From Gammaproteobacteria bacterium (GTDB lineage: Bacteria; Pseudomonadota; Gammaproteobacteria; Pseudomonadales; Halieaceae): a stretch of 64,000 bases of DNA. The DNA is taken from assembly GCA_024742415.1 (NCBI GenBank), contig JANSYN010000006.1:186001-250000 (forward strand), read 5' to 3'. Shown piece after piece: positions 59,532 through 64,000 of the stretch. The translations under genes and the position numbers were made by a program. A model generated the notes under the pieces. That model worked only from the letters and a program-made list of their open reading frames with translations, was not told where the DNA came from and did not search any database. The first letter of the stretch is position 1, and the number at the start of each line of letters is the position of its first letter.

Positions 59532-61249
59532 AAGGCCGCGTCCAGCCAGCGCGAGGGAAAGTAACTGCGGCACTCGCGCAGCACTGCCTCACCCTCTTGC
59601 CGGTTGCCGTAGTGGCGATGCACGCCCACCGCGATGTCGCAGGCGCGCTTGTTCCACGGCTGCACCTGGCGCACCTTTTGAGCGTAGCGCAGGGCCGCGC
59701 GTAAATCCTTGGCATGCACTGCCGCCACCGATTGGGTGAGGTCACGCCAGGGCGTCTGCGGGGGGTCTGTGAGGTTTGGCGGTAACTGCACATCGGTGCG
59801 CACCAGCAGCCAGGCGTCAGCGTCCTGGTACAGGCCGCGCCAGCGCCCACTGTCAAACATTTCTTGCAGTTTCGCAGCGCCGGCAGCGCGCTGGTTCGGC
59901 CACAGCATGAATTCTGCACCGGTAGCTTCCACCCGAGCCAGCCAATCGGGGCTGGAGCGCAGCACCGCAACATAGTTCAGGTAGGTCGGTGCATCGTAGA
60001 GGGTATCCGCGCGCCCATCGATATACACTTTGAAGTCGCCGTCTGTGCGCCAGTGCAGGTAGCCGCCCCAGTTATAGTAGGCAAACACCTTGCCCTGCAG
60101 TTCATTGCGTACCACAAAGTTCACCAGGTCTACGGGATAGCTGAACTCGGCAATCAGGAAGTGAAAGGCAGGCCTGGCCTGCAACGGGTACGGAAACTGG
60201 CGCCACAGGGCAAACCACAGCACGGCAAAGGCCAGCACAACGTGCACAACCCGGCCCTGCACCTGTTTCAGCAACAGCCCCACCAGCGGCGCCATCAGCA
60301 CGGCCAGCGAGATCGCAAAAATTGGAATAAACCTGCGGCTGGTTAACGCCATGGCCAGCGTGAGTGCGGTAAGGCAAAGCCCCTCCCAGGGGACGCTGAC
60401 TTTTTTTCGCACCCACGGCAGCGCGTACAACGCAGCGGCCAACGGCAACCACTGGAAATAGAAAAACAACGGCGAGCGAATACCGCCGGGTTTATGCGGC
60501 GGATGCCATTCACCCAGGCTGCGAAATGGCGAGGTTTCATCGAAAGCGTACTTCAGCGGGTAAAGAAAGGTGCCAAGGCCGGAAGGATTGAGAATTGCGG
60601 CGGCAGCACAGGCAATGCCCACCAACAGAGCCGCCCTGAAGTTACTGAGGTTGAAATCACGCCAGGGAAAAATCAGGATGGCCAGGGCCATCAGGCCGAA
60701 AAAGAAACCGCCATGCAGGTTCACCCACAGCACAAACAACGGTGCCAGCAGCCACACATTGGCGCGGCGCCCCAGCAACAGGTAGAGCAACAGGCAGAAA
60801 TTCAGCAAGGTATACAGGTGCGGCCGCACATCAATGAACGGCGCGGCGATAGCGGCCGCACTGCCGGCGCAGAGCACCGCCGCCAGGTGGCTGCCACTGG
60901 TGCGCGCCAACGCCAGCTGCAGCAGTGTGAAAGTGGCGATCACCACCAGCCACTTCCAATAGACCAGCGCCTCCAGCCCAAACAGTGACACCCAACCGTA
61001 GTAAACGAGGTCCGCCAGCCACTCGTGATTAAGCCAGTCACTGCCATGTTCGGTGAAGGACCAGTCATCCACCATCCACACCGTGCCCGTCTGCAACAGC
61101 TCACGCCCGGCCGCCACGTGCCACCACATGTCGGAGCCAGCCATTTCGGTGTAGCCGAAGGACAGATACAGAATCGGTGCGCCCACCATGAGCGCCCACA
61201 GGGCCAGCTTGTCGTAATCCGCCGCGCGCGTCATACAGCAGCGGCGCAA
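59528..61249 (-). CDS. Polytopic membrane protein, possible glycosyltransferase
   Basis: A 573-residue protein with about ten to twelve hydrophobic segments between residues 15 and 350 and a soluble C-terminal part of about 200 residues. After the first helix comes GSDMWWHVAAGRELLQTGTVWMVDDW, with charged/aromatic residues facing the periplasm as in GT-C-type glycosyltransferases and the related uncharacterised membrane proteins. The C-terminal region contains KVYIDGRADTLYD and, near the end, repeat-like helices (LRAALRYAQKVRQVQPWNKRA) that resemble a TPR. No specific family is recognised. It is adjacent (12 bases) to another membrane protein on the same strand, and its stop overlaps the convergent dehydrogenase gene by 4 bp. 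Confidence 0.72.
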   Translation of the reverse strand: MRRCCMTRAADYDKLALWALMVGAPILYLSFGYTEMAGSDMWWHVAAGRELLQTGTVWMVDDWSFTEHGSDWLNHEWLADLVYYGWVSLFGLEALVYWKWLVVIATFTLLQLALARTSGSHLAAVLCAGSAAAIAAPFIDVRPHLYTLLNFCLLLYLLLGRRANVWLLAPLFVLWVNLHGGFFFGLMALAILIFPWRDFNLSNFRAALLVGIACAAAAILNPSGLGTFLYPLKYAFDETSPFRSLGEWHPPHKPGGIRSPLFFYFQWLPLAAALYALPWVRKKVSVPWEGLCLTALTLAMALTSRRFIPIFAISLAVLMAPLVGLLLKQVQGRVVHVVLAFAVLWFALWRQFPYPLQARPAFHFLIAEFSYPVDLVNFVVRNELQGKVFAYYNWGGYLHWRTDGDFKVYIDGRADTLYDAPTYLNYVAVLRSSPDWLARVEATGAEFMLWPNQRAAGAAKLQEMFDSGRWRGLYQDADAWLLVRTDVQLPPNLTDPPQTPWRDLTQSVAAVHAKDLRAALRYAQKVRQVQPWNKRACDIAVGVHRHYGNRQEGEAVLRECRSYFPSRWLDAAF

Positions 61250-61261
61250 TACAAGGGGTAG

Positions 61262-62974
61262 TTACTGGACAATTTTAAAGATCCGCAGATCGCCAACGAA
61301 GAGCTGCACGTTGCCATACACGCTGCGGTGGAACAACAGTTCAGGCATAAAGCTGTGCACGGGCAGTGTCAGCAGCGGCTGCAGCAGCGGGTGTTGCCCG
61401 GCGATTGCCGTTCGATAAAACGCGGCGTAGGCCGGGGTTGTTTTTACCAGGCGAGCCGGCTCGTGAACAAACGGCCCATTGAGTTCACTGGCAAAGGCGG
61501 TGTCGTACCAGCTTTCGCTCAATACCAGGTAGTCGCCCTGGCGCAGCGCTGGCGCATCACCGGCGGCGTACTCGGGGTGAAACAGGTGGTAGCGCCCGGG
61601 CGGAGGATTGACATAAAAGCTGCTGAACACCGCCGCGTCAGGATGCTGCGCCGACCACTGGCGCAAGGCGATGCGCGGGTCCTGGTGGTAATCCACGACC
61701 ACGTCCACCGCAAGCAGCGCAGGCCAGAGCAGAAAGAGCGCCAGCAGCCCCCGCCGGGTGTGCCCGGCGAGCGCACAAAAACCCCAGGCGGACAATATCG
61801 CCGCGACCGGCAACAACGGCAGGTAGTGGCGGTAATAGGTGATGGGCGACACGAATACCATAAACAGCGCGAACGCCAGCAGCGGCAGCAGGCAACACCA
61901 GGCACGGACAGCGCCCTGGCCACGCAGCAATAAACGCACGCCGTGAATCAGGCACAGACAAGCGGGGATGCCCAGGCTGACCAACAGGTACAGCGGCAGA
62001 TTCAGGAAGTTGCGCGGCCACTTGTGCCAGCCAATCGCTGCGTAGCCGGTGCCAAAACGCCCCTCGGCGCTGCCCATCGTGAAGCGCTCGATCACATCTA
62101 CCTGCCCCAGGGCATAAATCAGCGGCGGCACCAGCAGCCACACCACCGCCATCGGCCGCTTGATCCGGCCCCAGGGCACCAGCGCATACCACAGCGCAAA
62201 CACCACGTAGGCACCTTGCGCACGGAACTCCAGGTTGCTCATCAGGCCAAAGAGCGCCGCCGCGCCGAGCACCATAAGCACCCGATGCTGGAGCGTCAGG
62301 CCATGGCTGAGGTAATGCCAGGCACGCGCAGGCAAGAGGGCCAGGTAAGCCAGCAGCGCAAACACCCAGTACTTGGTCCACACCGCAAGCACCGCCAGCG
62401 GCACACTCGCCGCCAGACGCAGCCTGCTGCCGCGTGTGACCGCAACAGCCAGCACGGTGAGAAAAAGGTAAATGAAAAATGTGGAAGGTGCATCGACCGT
62501 ACCGCTGAACGATTCGCCGATGTGCACACCGCTGAGCGCAAGCAGCGCAGCGGCCGTCCACCCCACGGCGGGCGCCCCTGGTACCAGCAAGAACCCCAGC
62601 ACCGCGGTTAGCACCACGGTCAATGCCCCTGCCACCGCCGCGTAGCTGCGCGCCACCCTGATATGCGCAGGGCTGTGGCAATAGGCTTTTACGGCGCGCT
62701 CATTACCCAGGATGCCCGCAGGCGGCGCGTGACCCAACAGCGTGGCAAGCGCAATGGTCTGGTGGCCAACAAAGGGCGTGTAGTCAAAACCGTGAAGGGC
62801 GGCGCGACAGGAGCCGGCCTCATCGAAGTTGACCAGCGTGAAGCTACCGGGGTGATCCCAGTGCCAGCCCACCTGCTGGGCACTGTAGCCACGCGGCAGC
62901 AGGGCCACCAGGAAGAGCAGGATCAGCCAGGCCACTGTGCGTGGGCGCCGAAGTGCGGTGATAGCGTCGTTCAT
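61262..62974 (-). CDS. Polytopic membrane protein, GT39/ArnT-like
   Basis: A 570-residue protein with about twelve predicted membrane segments. The first periplasmic loop holds HPGSFTLVNFDEAGSCRAAL, where the D-E pair resembles the acidic residues of GT-C glycosyltransferases such as PMT/ArnT, which use polyprenyl-phosphate sugars. Later segments include MVFVSPITYYRHYLPLLPV and a C-terminal soluble region. A dolichol/undecaprenyl-phosphate-sugar-dependent transferase is a reasonable guess, without proof. It is upstream of the other membrane protein at 59528, so the two are cotranscribed and may work together. Confidence 0.72.
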   Translation of the reverse strand: MNDAITALRRPRTVAWLILLFLVALLPRGYSAQQVGWHWDHPGSFTLVNFDEAGSCRAALHGFDYTPFVGHQTIALATLLGHAPPAGILGNERAVKAYCHSPAHIRVARSYAAVAGALTVVLTAVLGFLLVPGAPAVGWTAAALLALSGVHIGESFSGTVDAPSTFFIYLFLTVLAVAVTRGSRLRLAASVPLAVLAVWTKYWVFALLAYLALLPARAWHYLSHGLTLQHRVLMVLGAAALFGLMSNLEFRAQGAYVVFALWYALVPWGRIKRPMAVVWLLVPPLIYALGQVDVIERFTMGSAEGRFGTGYAAIGWHKWPRNFLNLPLYLLVSLGIPACLCLIHGVRLLLRGQGAVRAWCCLLPLLAFALFMVFVSPITYYRHYLPLLPVAAILSAWGFCALAGHTRRGLLALFLLWPALLAVDVVVDYHQDPRIALRQWSAQHPDAAVFSSFYVNPPPGRYHLFHPEYAAGDAPALRQGDYLVLSESWYDTAFASELNGPFVHEPARLVKTTPAYAAFYRTAIAGQHPLLQPLLTLPVHSFMPELLFHRSVYGNVQLFVGDLRIFKIVQ

Positions 62975-63045
62975 GCAAAGCCCGGCAAGGGAGCGTTACC
63001 GACAGTATCTACGTGGCTACGCGGGAAATAAACCCGCCAGGCCTG

Positions 63046-64000
63046 TCAGGCGTAGCCGTTTTCCCGAAACCAGGCGATAGAATCCTTCACCGCCGTTTCA
63101 ATCGGCGTTTGCGGCAGGCCCAGCTCTGCAATGGCTTTGCTTGGGTCCACGTAACCATGTTGCAGCACATACATGGTGTTCTTGTAGGTGGTAACAGGGG
63201 CCTTGCCGGTGATTTTTGACCACAGCTCCGCCATTTTCGCAACGCGCAGCATCACCTTGCCCGAGACCTCGCGTGTGGCTACACCCTCAACCCCGGCGAT
63301 CCGGCCAACCAGCGTCAGGAATTCCTTGTTAGTCATGTTGCCTTCCTTGTTGGCCAGAATATAGGACTCACCAATGCGGCCTTTCTCCATCGCCAGCACA
63401 TGCCCCGCAGCGACGTCGCGCACATCCACAGGGCAGACGCCGCCGTCCCAGAAGTTTTTCATCTGACCCTGCAAGGTGCGGATGATCATGGTGCCCGTCG
63501 GTGTCGGCGCGCGATCACCCGGGCCAAATGGCAGGCCCGGCATCACCATGGTCACCGGCAGGCCATCACTGACCATACCCTTGACCAGTTGATGGCTGAT
63601 GAACTTGGAGAGGATGTACTCGCTTGCCCAGGGCCAGGCATTGAACGCGGTGTCTTCATTGGACGGCTGCCCGTTGCCCACAATACCGATCGCCGCAACA
63701 CTGCTGGTATACACGATCTTCTCAATGCCCTCGGCGAGCGCCGCCTGCATGATGCCGCGGGTGCCGTCGACGTTGATCTTGTAGTGCAGGTCCGGATCCT
63801 TGGTCCAGATAGCGAACATCGCGGCCAGGTGGTAGAGCTGCTCCACGCCGCGCACCGCAGCCTTGAGCGAATCCTCATCCAGGAGATTGCCTTCCACGAA
63901 CTCTACGTCCATGCCGTTCAGCGGGGAACGGTCTTCACCGGGCATCACCATCACCCGCACCTGGTCGCCTTTTTCAAGACACAGTCGGGTGACATGGTTG
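63046..64000 (-). CDS. NAD(P)-dependent extended SDR (5' end outside window)
   Basis: A reductase/epimerase of the dihydroflavonol-4-reductase-like group. The coding frame stays open to the window edge; the sequence upstream of 63960 reads NHVTRLCLEKGDQV, the part directly after the Rossmann G-x-x-G-x-x-G, so the true start lies beyond 64000. Visible features are VEQLYHLAAMFAIW, VYTSSVAAIG, an active-site region with SEYILSKFISHQ (Y-x-x-x-K) and MVMPGLPFGPGD. Members reduce ketones or aldehydes of sugars, sterols and polyketides. It is 70 bases from the neighbouring membrane-protein gene on the same strand and could be in one operon with it. Its substrate is unknown. Confidence 0.85.
   Translation of the reverse strand, partial: NHVTRLCLEKGDQVRVMVMPGEDRSPLNGMDVEFVEGNLLDEDSLKAAVRGVEQLYHLAAMFAIWTKDPDLHYKINVDGTRGIMQAALAEGIEKIVYTSSVAAIGIVGNGQPSNEDTAFNAWPWASEYILSKFISHQLVKGMVSDGLPVTMVMPGLPFGPGDRAPTPTGTMIIRTLQGQMKNFWDGGVCPVDVRDVAAGHVLAMEKGRIGESYILANKEGNMTNKEFLTLVGRIAGVEGVATREVSGKVMLRVAKMAELWSKITGKAPVTTYKNTMYVLQHGYVDPSKAIAELGLPQTPIETAVKDSIAWFRENGYA

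Overview
The window looks like chromosomal DNA of a GC-rich, aerobic, probably marine gammaproteobacterium (Halieaceae/Cellvibrionales-like; this is inference from gene content, not from a phylogenetic marker). It has LptF/LptG, a TonB-dependent receptor, a WS/DGAT acyltransferase, many acyl-CoA enzymes and an acyclic-terpene (Atu-type) carboxylase operon. Genes are dense, mostly in short operons with 1-4 bp stop/start overlaps. I see no rRNA, CRISPR, phage or insertion sequence. One tRNA is present, tRNA-Val(GAC).

Region 1 (about 2.3-24 kb) is the most interesting part. It carries what appears to be a complete set for bacterial ceramide (sphingolipid) synthesis: an acyl carrier protein (9769), serine palmitoyltransferase (10150), a GNAT-fold ceramide synthase candidate (14407-15549, minus), a fatty-acyl-AMP ligase/acyl-ACP synthetase (16273) and an SDR resembling the ceramide reductase CerR (18063). 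These are the five functions described for Caulobacter ceramide synthesis. They are interleaved with envelope-lipid genes: lptF-lptG, an MsbA-like ABC exporter, two ELM1-family putative glycosyltransferases, a sulfotransferase, a nucleotidyltransferase, murA, two LpxL-like acyltransferases, a fatty acid hydroxylase, an O-antigen-ligase-like protein and an FkbM methyltransferase. My reading is that this locus makes, hydroxylates, decorates and exports a ceramide-based glycolipid, perhaps functioning beside or instead of lipid A. That is an inference.

Region 2 (23.7-34.3 kb) holds an unusual fusion of a Gfo/Idh/MocA oxidoreductase with a PhyH-type dioxygenase, a second 2OG-Fe(II) oxygenase, a beta-lactamase-fold serine hydrolase, an AsmA protein, a glycine-zipper lipoprotein, a WS/DGAT, a crotonase and a TraB/GumN protein.

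Region 3 (34.4-44 kb) is an Atu-like operon: crotonase, AtuA, carboxyltransferase subunit, crotonase, and biotin carboxylase/biotin carrier subunit, followed by a convergent amidohydrolase. A tidy 4 x 10 bp tandem repeat sits between the last two.

Region 4 (44-64 kb) contains selO, a P-loop sulfotransferase-like protein with a pentapeptide-repeat tract, a duplicated DUF1508 protein, a natural PyrD-PyrK fusion, a DsbA-fold protein lacking its second active-site cysteine, an MpaB-type oxygenase, a TonB receptor, an OYE-like flavoenzyme with a cysteine cluster, tRNA-Val, an LLM flavoenzyme, two adjacent acyl-CoA dehydrogenases, two large polytopic membrane proteins of uncharacterised role, and a 5'-truncated SDR at the right edge.
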